Source of the DNA: Ephydatia muelleri
Lineage: Eukaryota; Porifera; Demospongiae; Spongillida; Spongillidae
Assembly: GCA_013339895.1 (NCBI GenBank)
Contig: JABACO010000004.1
Location: forward strand, 4,709,145 to 4,773,144
Direction: 5' to 3'
Length of the DNA: 64,000 bases
In this document: one piece after another, positions 23,861-35,749 of the stretch
How the letters are laid out: every line of letters starts with the position of its first letter
How positions within the stretch are numbered: position 1 is the first letter of the stretch
Position numbers and translations under genes: made by a program
Notes under the pieces: generated by a model
Told to the model about the DNA's origin: nothing
What the model saw: only the letters and a program-made list of their open reading frames with translations
The model's database searches: none

Positions 23861-23959
23861 TTAATGATGTATATGACCCAAAAAAAGGCCTCAGTTATTC
23901 TCACAGATCTAGAGGCGTATACATTTCAGTCGGGTTTGAAGGGTTACATACTTCTCATG

Positions 23960-24060
23960 GCTTGTTCTCGTCGTATCATACCATTCTCAGGCTGTGCATT
24001 TGGATCATGGGTGTGATATTTTCAACCATACGTACACCCCAACGCTCTCTGGGACGAGGG
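23960..24060 (+). repeat. Dispersed repeat D, copy 2, left part
   Basis: The repeat runs to GGGACGAGGG and resumes at 27,381 with TAAGGACCGG. Other copies read straight across this point, so 24,061-27,380 is an insertion. Confidence 0.8.
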
Positions 24061-24376
24061 CCGTCGAGAGCTCGGCACGGGCCCCAGGGCTACATAGTCC
24101 TTCCGGGCCCCATTAAGTTCATGGTCCCCATTGGGATGGGTGCGGTAGATATAAAATACAGCTTCAGCTTGAAGAGTGGTGTTCTCATGGTAACTGCTAC
24201 TAGCCGATGAAGCTGCTCGGCACTGGAATCGTTATGTAGGTCACGATCGTCGTTCCTAGCTATGTCCAGAGATAATATATAGAGGGGACCAATCAACACT
24301 AATTAACACGGCCGATCCTAAGCACGATACCATACATATGACAGTAGCTTAGCCAGATAGAGAAGATACATGAATA

Positions 24377-24684
24377 CAGTCTGCCCTCCTTATAAGCTCC
24401 ATGTTTGTTCTCTGAGCTTATAAGGAATTTGTGCTTGTAACGTCGTGTACCTACAATAACATTATGAATTTAATTACGCGTCAAACACATTAGACTGCAT
24501 TTTGTCCTGCAAACACACTAGATGCCTAAAATCCTCCTCTGAAAAGATGCTCCCACAAACTGTAAAAGACTAGACACACTGTCCTTTGCCCCAGGTTATG
24601 AATTAATTTAGGTACACACCCCTGAGCTTGTAATAAGGAGGGAACGAGCTTATAAAGTGGTGTGCTTATAAGGAGGGCAGACTG
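24377..24684. mobile_element. MITE, 308 bp, TA target duplication
   Basis: Terminal inverted repeats begin CAGTCTGCCCTCCTTATAAG and match at the other end. They are flanked by TA (24,375-24,376 and 24,685-24,686). The internal CTTATAAGG words resemble those of Tigger/mariner-type MITEs. No ORF. Confidence 0.9.
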
Positions 24685-24724
24685 TAGAGGAGATACTTAA
24701 ACTACATAACAAAACATAACATGA

Positions 24725-25890
24725 TTATGACAGTTGCTTTCTGAGGCCCTTAGACTTCTGCAAAGTCTTTTTGTTGTGAGCTTTGAATTCTTCAACCCAT
24801 GCACTCGCCAGCGAAAACCCTCTGATTGTGATCCACAAGTCAACAATCATGGTAAGTATCTTGTCAGCCACACCTTCTTCCCATGATGCTGTCAACATTG
24901 ACCAGTAAAACAGGATATCATCATTGTCCATCAGCTTAACCTTCAAACCATCAATCTCATACTAATTGAGGTGCTGACACATACCTGAAGAGACTGATAT
25001 AACTTAAATATACAGCAATGCAAGAAAACAACCTGTGGTTAGTTTTTGCAACCACTGGTTGCCTGAGCAACGTTCTAGCATTGGATGTCATGATTGTAAG
25101 CTTCACGCTGTACAAAGAACAAAGTGAACAACAAACTGCTCTGGACTCATTGAAAAGAATAAATTGACACTTCTTGTGCCGAACACTCCATCTGCCAGGC
25201 ACATGAGTATCCAAGTACCGAATTGCTCTACCTATTTTTAAGTACAGAATAGTGAAAAAAATCACTTAAAGTTATTTTTAACATACCACTGCCATTGTGT
25301 AGAGAAGTGCAATTTTTCTTCCATGCTTCCACCAAACAAGTATCAGGATTACCCACACACATTTTAATCGATTCAAACAAATGTATCACAGCTAAAACAT
25401 CTTCAACGGCTATGGATGTACTGTGGCAAATGTGAAACAAACCTGGGATACAATGTACATGTATTTGAACCAATCATAGTAACCTATTGGAAATCGTCCT
25501 TGAAGGAAACAGATAGGTCTACAGTGACAGATGGATGCCATCATCTATGACACTGACTTTGCTCAATGTCAATGGGGCATCACAGGCTACAACCCACTGC
25601 GGTGGTAGAGAAATCATGGACAACCGATGAGCAAGTAAGGTAACTGATGCTACTGAACCCTTTAAGAAGGATGACACAGGAAGTGACACTGTTAGGTCAG
25701 AGACTGTGTCACTGTCACAGTGAAGTTGGGAGCTCATTGGTTGGGGAGAACATTGTACCAAACTAAGACCAGTAGATACTTGCACAGCCAGGTTGCAACA
25801 TGGGATGGAAACCATGAGACTTAAGGGTTTTCTCTTTTTTTGGTCTGTGTACTTATGCCGTCGTCCAATTCTAATTTTCCTTCTACCCAT
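24725..25890 (-). CDS. Unidentified multi-exon protein inside candidate transposon
   Basis: Four coding blocks on the minus strand. Block 1 (25,519-25,890) starts with an ATG and a very basic stretch (MGRRKIRIGRRHKY). Block 2 (25,287-25,420, bounded by CAG and GTATGT) contains ESIKMCVGNPDTC. Block 3 (25,033-25,231, bounded by AG and GT) contains PGRWSVRHKKCQFIL, then a Cys-Cys-x2-Cys cluster. Block 4 (24,725-24,961) contains DLWITIRGFSLASAWVEEFK and ends in a Lys/Arg-rich tail. The His/Cys pattern suggests a zinc-binding module. Exon phases between blocks 1-2 and 3-4 could not all be reconciled, so boundaries are provisional. I do not know the function; position between inverted ends makes a transposon-encoded protein plausible. 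Confidence 0.55.
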
Positions 25891-26630
25891 CCTTTAAAAA
25901 AAACGCATACATGTAGTATGAAGGGATGAAACTAATAAAACAGCTACGAAAGCATGTGTCATCATAACGGATATTTTTTAATAGAATCGGCTATTACAAC
26001 TATGGCTATACACAGCTGCACTTTTTCCACCAACTGACACGGGAAGCGCTATTTATTGTTACAACTTACTACCGGTATACTGCCATAATAGCGCGCTTTA
26101 CAGCCTTGCAGTTGCAACCATTACACTCTACAACCTTCCACGTTTATAGATCTTTAAACAGAGTACAGTTACATCGCCGAGTATTGTCAATATCCTGTGG
26201 GCAAATTAGGCGGTCAAGGCGCACGTATCTCTATAACCAATCAACCTATGAATTTTGTGTCTAGAACATTACACAATATCTCCCGAAAGAAGCATTTTAA
26301 GCACTGTAGCAAGTATGTAGTCAGAGTAGTTCAAAACCAGTTGCGTGGGGAAAAAAAAAATCGGCCATTTTTTATGCTTAATCACATTCTTTTGACACCC
26401 ACCCAACAAATAAAAAAAGTTGACTAATGCAAATGACATCTACATACATCAACTAATTTTTTCATAAGGACCGTTGAATTAATGGACTTACCTTCAGATA
26501 CTTGTAAGTAAAATCCTCCCGATACCTCTGCAGATTTCCGCCCCTTTTCACAAGTTTAGAGGTGTGACTATCACTACCTCGCATGAGCCGCGCAACTGAA
26601 TGGCGCACGTGATCTGTTTCCAATCCCTCT

Positions 26631-26868
26631 ATATGGGACGAAAATTGCCCCACGGTCAAAATGCATCGTGTTTGAATCGCTATAACTTCCCAACGGATAA
26701 TGCTATCGACTTCCTATTTTCAACACTTCATACTACATCATTTCACTATGAAGTGTTGAAAATAGGAAGTCGATAGCGTTATCCGTTGGGAAGTTATAGC
26801 GATTCAAACGAGATGCATTTTTATAACATTTTAACCGTGGGGCAATTTTCGCGGAAACTGTCCCATAT
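26631..26868. repeat. Foldback (hairpin) element
   Basis: Inner arms 26,663-26,732 and 26,747-26,816 are 70 bases each with only a few mismatches around a 14-base loop. Weaker outer arms extend to ATATGGGAC on the left and GTCCCATAT on the right. It would form a long stem in single-stranded DNA or RNA. No ORF. Confidence 0.9.
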
Positions 26869-26877
26869 ATTATCTCT

Positions 26878-27020
26878 GCTATGTCGGTGAAGTCGTTCCT
26901 AGCTATGTCGGTGAAGTCGACTGTCGTTCCTAGCTATGTCGGTGAAGGTCGTTCCTAGCTATGTCGGTGAAGTCGTTCCTAGCTATGTCAGTGAAGTCGT
27001 TCCTAGCTATGTCAGTGAAG
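26878..27020. repeat. 24-bp minisatellite
   Basis: About six tandem copies of a unit like GCTATGTCGGTGAAGTCGTT followed by CCTA, with small insertions in the second and third units. On the minus strand one frame repeats N-D-F-T-D-I-A-R, but no gene context supports coding. A single related unit lies at 24,250-24,275. Confidence 0.88.
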
Positions 27021-27380
27021 GTGTTCGTAAAGAAGCCTAAACATTTCAAAGTTTTTTGTCTTTTGGTAGGATCGTGGTTCTCTTCTCTTACTGCCCTTTC
27101 CTTTCTTTTCTGCCACCCGGACTTGTGCTTGTACATTTTAGAAAATTAATACAACGAAATTGTATACGGTACATGAATTATACATTCAATTCCGCACAGA
27201 ACGTATACAATTTTATTGCGCCTGCGCTATGATCAAAACAAAACATCAACCACACATTAAAAATAAAATAAAAGACCAGCCTGGTGGCCCGGGCCCCATG
27301 TTTAACGACGGGCCCCGGAGTCAGCAGCCCCCCCCCGGCCCCCCCCCCCCCCCCCCCCCCCCCCCTCTCGGCGGCCCTGG

Positions 27381-27566
27381 GTAAGGACCGGCCCTGGCCT
27401 GGAACGCGAGATGCATAACTGTAAAGTTACCTCTTGCGCGACGCGAAATACCATCTACATGCAGGGTGCGCTTTCGAGGTCACTCGTGGTCATAGATTAT
27501 TTATGTGTGCAAAATCCACTAATGGATATTCACATGCAAGGTTACTACTGAACAAATATACCCTAA
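27381..27566 (+). repeat. Dispersed repeat D, copy 2, right part
   Basis: Continues repeat D from 24,060 and then runs into the Ginger-like element, which begins TGTCATGGC at about 27,567. Confidence 0.75.
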
Positions 27567-27919
27567 TGTCATGGCAAAAATTATCCCACCAAAAATTATC
27601 CCACCCAAAATTTATCCTAGGATAAAATTGGCAGCAAAAATGTATCCCATGGAAAAATATTTCTGCTAAAATCTATCCTAGGATAAATTTTGGCAGCCAA
27701 AATTTATCCTACCCTGCCAAAAATTACCCTACGTAATTTTAGCCAGACAAATACAATTGTTCAGGAGTTTATGATAATAATGATAACCGCGTGGCCCCCA
27801 GACCTTTGCAGGTGTTTTTGTTCTGAAAAGGTTACTAGGCTGACAGAGGGGCATGGTGAAGAGTTTTTAACCTACCATCTACTGTACCAATTAACTCAGT
27901 GAACTCCATTAACGACAAG

Positions 27920-28060
27920 CTAAGTCTATTGTTAGATTGAGTCAAGTGTTGTGCCTTGTCAATCAAATGGGGGGGGGGGGGGGGGGGGAGGTAATGGAGA
28001 TTACACTTATTTCTTGATTGACAAGGCACAATACTTGACTCAATCTAACAATAGACTTAG
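27920..28060. repeat. 47-bp inverted repeat around a G tract
   Basis: Arms 27,920-27,966 and 28,014-28,060 match with about one mismatch, separated by a G run of about 20. In copy A the arm occurs once, next to the C tract, so the second arm was created by the inversion that split the PHD finger. Confidence 0.88.
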
Positions 28061-28939
28061 ATGTTGTAAGTGGTATCATAAGGAGTGTGACCAATCCATC
28101 CCACAAAGAACACTGAAAGTCATAAATGGTATTGCAGAAATTGCAAGGAGTAAATAAAACGCAGAACGTGTTCTTTTTTTTTTCATTAGTGTAATCTTCG
28201 TTACCTCCCCCCATCCATCATACTGTACCATAAGTGCTGACTCTGGTCCTCTGCAATGGCAATATATGTCTCTCTTCATTCATAAACTTCTGACTTCCTC
28301 ATAAGCGCTGGTAAATGGAATGATCTTTTGAGCTTCCAAGCAATCAAGTAGATGCTACCTCATCTTTTGTGTGTCATAGTGAGTGGATATTACATCTTGG
28401 CCATAGCACGGCTAGTAGCAAAAGCAATGGCATATACACCACAGTCATGCCCATTAATCCGCTTATCCACATTGGCATGCATGATGGACTGTGTTTGTAG
28501 GTTGGATGCTATATATGCATCAGTGCACAGATTTGATCTGCAATAGATGTATGATCAGAGATACATAAACATTAATATGGGATGATTTGGTATCAAAAGT
28601 AGAGACCATCACCCAGTGGTTAGATCCATTATGCAAAATTATATTTCATTACGTCAAAGCTTAGATTTGATCCCAGAGTGGTGTACTGTAGTCCTGGAGT
28701 AGATGAATGCAATCCACAGAATCTACAAGAATGGCAATAAATTGTATTAACTCACCATCTTCTTCACATCTTCAATTGCACCTTTCCTCGTAAATCTTTC
28801 TTTCACTCGTCTTCTTCACACCAAAATATCCAGAGGTGGAATGCACCTGGCAAGCCAAAGTTATGTTTCGCCGTTCCGCTGGGTTCTGAATATACTTCAC
28901 AGCCTATCTGGTCCCAGGTGCAAGGGTAACATATTACAG

Positions 28940-28985
28940 TGGCGTAGTTCCTCCCCCTGCCCCCCCCCCCCCCCCCCCCACTTTA
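28940..28985. repeat. Poly-C tract with CAGTGGCGTAG edge
   Basis: A C-rich tract next to CAGTGGCGTAGTTCC. Copy A has the reverse at 49,285-49,335. The edge resembles the left end of the 21.36 kb poly-G element. Confidence 0.6.
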
Positions 28986-29249
28986 ATGAAGTAAAAGTTA
29001 TTGACCGGCAATTTCACTACTAGCCAACCTTTCTCTCAGTTCATTTATTTGAAGCACACTTTTCTACCCCAAAAGCGCTGGCTTCTACACTCTACACGTA
29101 TATAGCCAGAAACAACTAAGCAACTAATCTCATGTTCTGCCTTTGTTCTGTGGATGCTGATGTCCTGGACCACGTTGAGATTAGCCAGGTCTGCCATGGG
29201 AGGGGCTGCAGAACTTCCTTCATCTGAGAGCTTCTTTCGTGGTATATAA

Positions 29250-29560
29250 CGGTGTTTGGACATTTAGCTTTCTCATGGATTGCTCTCGTCGTATCATACC
29301 ATTTTCAAGCTGTGCATTTGGAACATGGTTGTAACCGTGCGTACACCCCAACGCCCTCTGGGACGAGGATAAGGACCGGCCCTGGCCCGGAACATGAGAC
29401 ATATAGTTGTAAAGTTACCTCTTGCGCGACGCTAAGTACCATCTACTTACAGGGTGCGCTTTAGTCGTCACTCGTGGTCATAGATTATTTATGTGTGCAG
29501 AATACACTTTTCGATATTCACGCGCAAGGTTACTGAACAAATATACCCTTGTACAGTACA
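29250..29560 (+). repeat. Dispersed repeat D, copy 3
   Basis: Same block as 12,110-12,365, uninterrupted. It joins module 2 at about 29,560 by GTACAGTACAAATGG, which is the intact version of the Ginger-like insertion site. Confidence 0.8.
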
Positions 29561-29599
29561 AATGGATAATCGAAGCTGCAGTTTGGACACCATATGATT

Positions 29600-30754
29600 G
29601 CAAGCTTGTGACGTGTGGCTGTGGATGCTGATGTCCTGGACCACGTTGAGATTAGCCAGGTCTGCAGAACTTCTTCATAGAGCTTCTTTCATGGTGTTTC
29701 TTTTTACACATTATAAAAGCCTTTAACTTTGATCTTGGCGGTGAAGAATTGTTTTATTTTTGTAACGTATTGCACAAGTGCACAGCCGCTATGAACATCG
29801 CACAACAATCAGTAAAAATCCAACTGTCTTACTCGTAGATACAAAATGCACACATCATGCCCATAAAAGGAACAACAGAGATTCTGAACTCTGTCAGGCC
29901 ATGTAGCATGGAGTCCCTACAACACCAGCTACCTGATAACAAGGTGTGGCCAGAAAAGGTGTGAAGCTGTGATTGTGGTGTCATGCATACAGTGGATAAC
30001 ACAAATACAGTATCATCAGTTATATAACTATTGTAGAAATACTGAAATACATTAATTATCTGATCTTGTAGAAAATTTGGTCTCGAATTCAATTCCCTCA
30101 ACTACGTTGTCTTGCACCTAGAATGATACATACCTTGGCAGATAGGTATTTGCACTGTAATTAGCTGTGGAAGGAAGGGAGGGAGGACAACAACACTGGT
30201 TTTGTCATATCTGCTATAGTCATGTTTGACTAAGAATGCCAAAACCAATCTAATATTCCTGCGTTTAAAATGATTCGAATGAAAAGTACACAAAACTGTA
30301 GTACTGTACATGCATGTCTATAAGAATGCAACTAATATATATGGACACGTACAGTTTTGTGTAAGCTGTATTTGAATAAATTATTGTGATTGCAAAACGT
30401 AGCGAATAATAAATTGGTTAACCCCAACCCTAACCCTAAGGTGGTTGCAAAGTCCTCAACCAATGGCCATGGAATCAATCGTGCGTGTAATAAAACGCTG
30501 TAAAACTTGCAATCCTACTTCAAGGCAGACAAAAATCACACCACTCCCTCCTTCGTTACAACAATAAATACGACTTACCACACCCATTATTAGCTTTCTC
30601 TATGGTGTCTCATATGCAGTAACATGCACTCAAAATGTCAATTGCAGTAAGCATTTAGATTCTTGTAATGCTCTACTATACTAATTTAGTGTTTTACATG
30701 TATTTGAAGTACCTACTATAGTTTGATTAGAATGGACAAATACATGCAGGTCAA
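29600..30754. other. TRIM-NHL upstream flank, no gene
   Basis: Counterpart of 11,118-12,080 and 47,502-48,720. The ORF-like stretch at 29,829-30,101 is present in reversed copy 3 but has no recognisable domain. Includes AACCCTAACCCTAAGG near 30,421. Confidence 0.5.
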
Positions 30755-32985
30755 GTGCTTCATTTAAATTTAATAAATCTCATTACTACCAACAGCGAGG
30801 TTATTAATAAAGTCATTATCTGTCACTTTTGCTTAAAGCCCTTCAATGATCCAAGAATTCTGTCATGTTTGCACTCCTTCTGTCTACAATGTCTCCATCA
30901 TGAGATAGAGAAAAGTGGTTCCCAACAAATGTTCCAATGTCCCATCTGTGAACAAAACACCAGCATCCCAGTGGGAGGGGCCAGTGTTCTCCCTCAGAAC
31001 CTCCATCTTGGATTTGAAGTAGAGGTAGCAGGGTACATGTCCAAGATGGTGAACAGCAGAGAGGTGTGTTGTGATGAATGTGTAGATGGACGCAATGGCC
31101 TTGCAGTGGTGTTTTGTTGTATGTGTCGTCAGTTCCTGTGCAAGGTTTGTCGTGACTACCATAGTAGCAGCCGAAGATTTTCTAAGCACAAAATTGTTCT
31201 ACTCAACCAGGCTGGAGCCAGACAGCTGTACACCACCATGAAGCCAAGAGATCATTATTGCTCTCAGCCTAACCATGAGGACAATAAATTGAATTTTATT
31301 GTGAGACTTGTAGCTTGCTGGTATGCCGTGACTGCACTACAGTTACCCACAAAAGCCACACTGTGAAGGAAATATCCACAGTAGCAAAGAGCCATCAAAT
31401 GGAAATCACAGGAGCACTTGAAGATGCAAAAGAAGTAGTGACAAAGCTGACTGGAGTCATTGATGGAAATAACAGGATGATAGAACAAGTGGAGATCTCT
31501 AAAAGAACTGCTTTCTTGGCCATCAACCGAGCCTTTGAAATACTTCAGCAAACATTGGAAGAAAGAAAAAGGACACTACTGTCAGAGTTGGAGGCCATTT
31601 CACTGTCCAAGACAACAGCTCTGACCCTCCAGACGGAACAGTTTGAGAAGATGGTTGGAGACATTGGTCACTTCACTGATATGGCTTCCCAGATCCTGCA
31701 GACCCACACTGACCATGAGATTGTAGCATTGGGAGGACTCATACCCACTGAACTGCAGGCCACCCTGGAGAGGGTCCAGACCATTTCCCTCACTCCAAAC
31801 CAACACAGCAACATAACTGCGTCTGTGCAAACAGATGATCTTGTCAGGCAGCTATCCAAATTGGGTGAAATTATTGTATTCTTCCCTTCTCCATCTTCAA
31901 GCACATGGATGTCCACATCAGTAGCCAGGCTGGGGACCAGGTACTATGTTAAGGTACAAAGCAAGACCTCAAAGGGGGAGGAGTACCCACATGGTGGTAT
32001 TGAGGTGAAGGGTGAGATGAGGTCCAAGACCCATAATGGAGCAGTTGTGTATGGAGAGGTGGAGGACCACAGGGATGGTACCTACACCATCACCCTCACC
32101 CCTCAAACTGCTGGTCCTCACCAGCTCCTCATCACAATGGATGGTCAGCATGTACAGAATAGTCCTAATGACCTTGATGTGAGGCCTAAACGTGACTACC
32201 ATACCTTATGTAATGCCCAACAAGTGATCCAGTGTAATGGACCTAGGTGTGTAGCTATCCATGACAATGGAGACATCTATGTAGGGAGCGATGATGGCTG
32301 CATTTATGTGTTTGATCAAGCTGGTCAACTGAAGAATACCATAGGTAGTAGTGGAAGTGGTGATGGTCAGTTCTCTTCTCCATCTGGTATATCCATCAAG
32401 GGAGATGTGTTGTATGTTGCTGATACTGACAACCATCGTGTACAGAAGCTGACATCAAGTGGAAAGTTCCTTCATAAGTTTGGTAAGGAGGGATCAGGTC
32501 AGGGACAGCTCAATAGGCCACTGGCTGTCATCATTGACTCCAACAACAAACTGATTGTCTCTGACTGTGATAACCATCGGATACAAATATTCAATGAAAA
32601 TGGTGGTTGGTTATTAACCATAGATGGTAAAGGCTCAGGCAATCATAGTTTTCAGTCACCATGGGGTCTTGCCTTGGACCCTCAGGGAAACATTCATGTT
32701 GCAGCCTGTGGTTCAAACACTATCAAAGTGTTTACCAAAGAAGGTGTCTATGTCAGAAGGTATGGTGATCCTAATCATCCCAGTGGAATAGCCATTGATG
32801 ATGAAGGTTACAGCCTTGTCAGTGAGTGGGGTGGCCATTGTCTCTCCATCTATGATCCTGAAGGGAACAAGATCCACAGAGTGAGGAATCTGAAGAAACC
32901 CTATGGTACTGCACTAGAACCCAGAGATGGCAGTGTGTTCATTGCTAACTGGGGTGCTAACACTGTATTGAAGTATTGTGTTTGA
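30755..32985 (+). CDS. TRIM-NHL protein gene, copy 2 (best preserved; one frameshift)
   Basis: Intronless frame encoding RING (CHFCLKPFNDPRIL, HSFC, CPIC), B-box 1 (CCDECVDGRN), B-box 2 (CSLLVCRDC), a coiled coil (about 31,390-31,680), a filamin-like domain (31,860-32,180) and NHL repeats (32,200-32,985; e.g. VADTDNHRVQKL and VSDCDNHRIQIF). It stops after NTVLKYCV. This is a TRIM2/3/71-type E3 scaffold. The frame breaks once, near 31,298, where this copy has TTTT and the other copies have five T in the codons for N-F-Y-C. Otherwise it is open for ~740 codons. No in-frame ATG lies between the upstream stop (30,728) and the RING, so the true start must be upstream by splicing or absent. One base decides whether it is functional. 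Confidence 0.92.
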
Positions 32986-33500
32986 AAAGTGAATGTGATG
33001 TAATGTGCATTACTGTGAACTTGTAGAGCATTTTCAAGACATGTGATGTAAATATGATTGGTATTAAAGTTTGTATGGTCAACCATATTGAGAAATATGC
33101 AATTGCTATTGCTAGGTTGCCTGTGAGTTACAGTTTCATTGAATGTTTTAAATTTATGTGTAGTTTTCGGAGTATTGGAGTATTGTGTTAAAGCTTCAGC
33201 TTTGGACGTAGTCCCTTGATGAGTTTAATGCACAACCAATATGGCATAGGCCAGCGTGTTTTGCATCCCCAGGGACAGGGGCAGTAGATACGTTCAGTGT
33301 AGACTGGCATGGGGAGAGCAACTGGAGTTCATGTACAACTCTTGTCCACCTACCAGGGGTTGCCAATTAACAATCTTGTTACATGGCTGAATGTTTGGTG
33401 CTCAGTTGTTTTGTTTGCAAGAGGGTATAGAAACTTGCTTAGATGTTTGGGTGATGTGACCAGGTTAGGCTGTGTGAGGGAAGTTTATTATTAGAGACTT
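32986..33500. other. TRIM-NHL 3' flank and joining sequence
   Basis: Contains ATTAAA (33,062-33,067) as a possible polyadenylation signal just after the stop. It is conserved with 8,400-8,890 and 44,400-45,265. No gene otherwise. Confidence 0.5.
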
Positions 33501-33542
33501 CTCTGCAGGATTGGAGTTGAAGGGATGATAATGCAGGTAATG

Positions 33543-33544
<2 letters not shown>

Positions 33545-33594
<50 letters not shown>

Positions 33595-33620
33595 ACATAC
33601 ACAACACACACACACACACC
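33545..33620. repeat. (AC)n microsatellite at LSS donor
   Basis: Starts eight bases after the GCAG|GTAATG donor of the short LSS exon; the same arrangement recurs at 34,386 and 44,310-44,355. Confidence 0.92.
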
Positions 33621-34383
33621 ACCCAGGTGCCAGAAAACCCTCCCAACTACTCCAAGTACTACAGACAGATGAGCAAGGTACTGCATTCTAGTGGTAGAGG
33701 GCTACTACAGAGTGTGATTGGATTGGTCAGCTCCCAAGTCCATCATTCCATCTGGACTGCGTGTCACTCACTAGATATGGGCATAAGGGACTGGGGATGG
33801 GAAAGGACTCAAGGTTATACTAGGTCTGGGGACTAGGGCCTTTGTTAGGTGCTAGCAGATCTAGGTGCCCACGATGTAACACACATCACCTGATGCCCTC
33901 CCTCCCTCTCGAGGGGGCTTTCCCCTTCAGCACACTTATACCATGCTCACACACATACGCTGTGCACACACACACACCCAGGTGCCAGAAAACCCTCCCA
34001 TCTACTCCAAGTACTACAGACAGATGAGCAAGGTTGGAAGTAATACCATACTGTACTGTAGTGGTTTGATAAAAAGAGTCTGTTGTTATCAGTGAGATGT
34101 TTTTGAATTTAAAATAAAATTGCAGTTGTCATTAGATAAACCCATTGCCTATATTAAAATAAATCAATTGATTATGCAAAGTCACTCTCTTGTTCCATTC
34201 GTTGTCATTAGCTTTCGATGTTTGGTTCTAGCTGTCTGCAATGAGGAAGAAATGCATATTGCATAACAGATGGTTGGGTGGTGTGACCATGATCTTATAC
34301 TGTAACTCCAGACTTGGCTGTGCGAGGGAAGTTTATTTTCTCTGCAGGGATTAGAAGTTGAAGGCATAACAATGCAGGTAATG

Positions 34384-34558
<175 letters not shown>

Positions 34559-35749
34559 TGCTACCTGACCAGCATCGGAATCATCTTGGAGATCTGAGGG
34601 CAATGTACAATGCATGTGACGGTCACATGATCATGAGGTGCAGAACATGTCCCCCTCTCCCTCTTCATTCCCCTATCCCTCACCTGTTATCATGGCACTA
34701 ACGGCTCACAGTTGTGGGACTCTGCATTTGCTGCACAAGCTTTCTTGGAGGTACGCGCTAAACAAGGATGTGTGGTTAAGGTGCATGACGAGAGGGGGAG
34801 GGGCCATATGGTCTGTGTGATGACGTCTAGAATGGGAAAGACCACTGCTGCAACGCTCCAGACTGAAGATGGAGATTGGTCTGGGGACTATAGATGATCA
34901 CTTCTAGATGGCTGGTACATGTGTATGAATGGTCGTACTGTGTCTGCATCTATATAGTACTGTATACATATGGCATTTTATGTACACTTCTGTGTGTATT
35001 GCATTGTAATGCAAGTGTGCATGTGTACAGATGAATGAAGTATATGTGTGCACTGCGAAATGTAAACATGTTCTTTGAAGAATTATAATTCATTTGGTGA
35101 TCATTATCCTGTCAACATTTCACCACATGTTGTTTGCCATGAATGTGAGCTCATGTGTGGGTGCTTTTATAGCTCTTAGCTAGTTGTGGCCAGATAAATG
35201 ATGCAATCTTCTTCTTCCTTTCCTCTCCTCCCAACTTGTTTCATTTTCAATATCTTTTCTTGCATCCCACCCTTCCCTCGTTTCCATGGTGACCATCCTT
35301 AGGATTGGTGATTGTGTGTCATGTGACAGACACGCCCCTCTCAAGGGAGCAGAAGTCAGAGATGAAACAATATCCTAGGAACGTGCAGCGAGATGACGGA
35401 GGATGGGGACTGTAAGTGGGTGGAGCATTGGGGAGTGGGAGGAGCTGCAAGGGAAAGATAAATAGATGTAGGCAGTCTGTCTTGTGACCAATTGCACCAT
35501 TTGCGCAATAACAGCTTATTGTGTCACTAATACTTCATAATGCTCATTGTAGCTCTGCTGTAAGAAAGTACAGAGCTTGCAGAGTCCTGTTGAACGTTCA
35601 TTCTCCTCTTCCTGACTTTCTGTTATGCACCCAAACCACACCTTCCCTCTTCGTCCCCTGCTCTTTCCTCTCCCTCCTCCCTTTTTATTCCTCTGCTCCC
35701 TCTAACCTCTACCCTCTCTTCCATCCTTGCTCTCCTCCCTCTTCCCACT

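Larger units (their letters stand above)
24057..27378 (-). mobile_element. Candidate unfamiliar DNA transposon (~3.3 kb) carrying a multi-exon gene
   Basis: Short inverted ends read AGGGCCGTCGAGAG on the left and, reversed, AGGGCCGCCGAGAG on the right. The right end is preceded by a long C tract (27,328-27,366). The insertion point within repeat D is exact. No clean target duplication can be resolved (at most GGG). It contains a four-exon minus-strand gene (24,725-25,890), a TA-flanked MITE, a foldback element and a minisatellite. The family is not identified. Confidence 0.55.
27567..29155 (-). mobile_element. Ginger-like element, copy B (truncated, internally inverted)
   Basis: Reverse-orientation relative of 48,782-50,572. 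The outer end has TGTCATGGC and a cluster of subterminal AATTTATCC/GGATAAATT words (27,585-27,740). On the minus strand the Ulp1-type stretch (about 28,450-28,320) and the first half of the PHD finger (YCHCRGPESALM, about 28,215-28,265) are followed not by the second half but by an inverted block: the second half lies on the plus strand (WYHKECDQSIPQRTLK, about 28,070-28,118). Its other end is cut at about 29,155, where the integrase-like part is lost. Confidence 0.75.

Noticed and set aside
26878-27020. CRISPR-like array
   Set aside because: The repeats are head-to-tail with no unique spacers, in an animal genome.
26930-27136. Repeat protein with NDFTDIAR units
   Set aside because: A frame through the 24-bp minisatellite with indels between units; no start, promoter or conserved extension.
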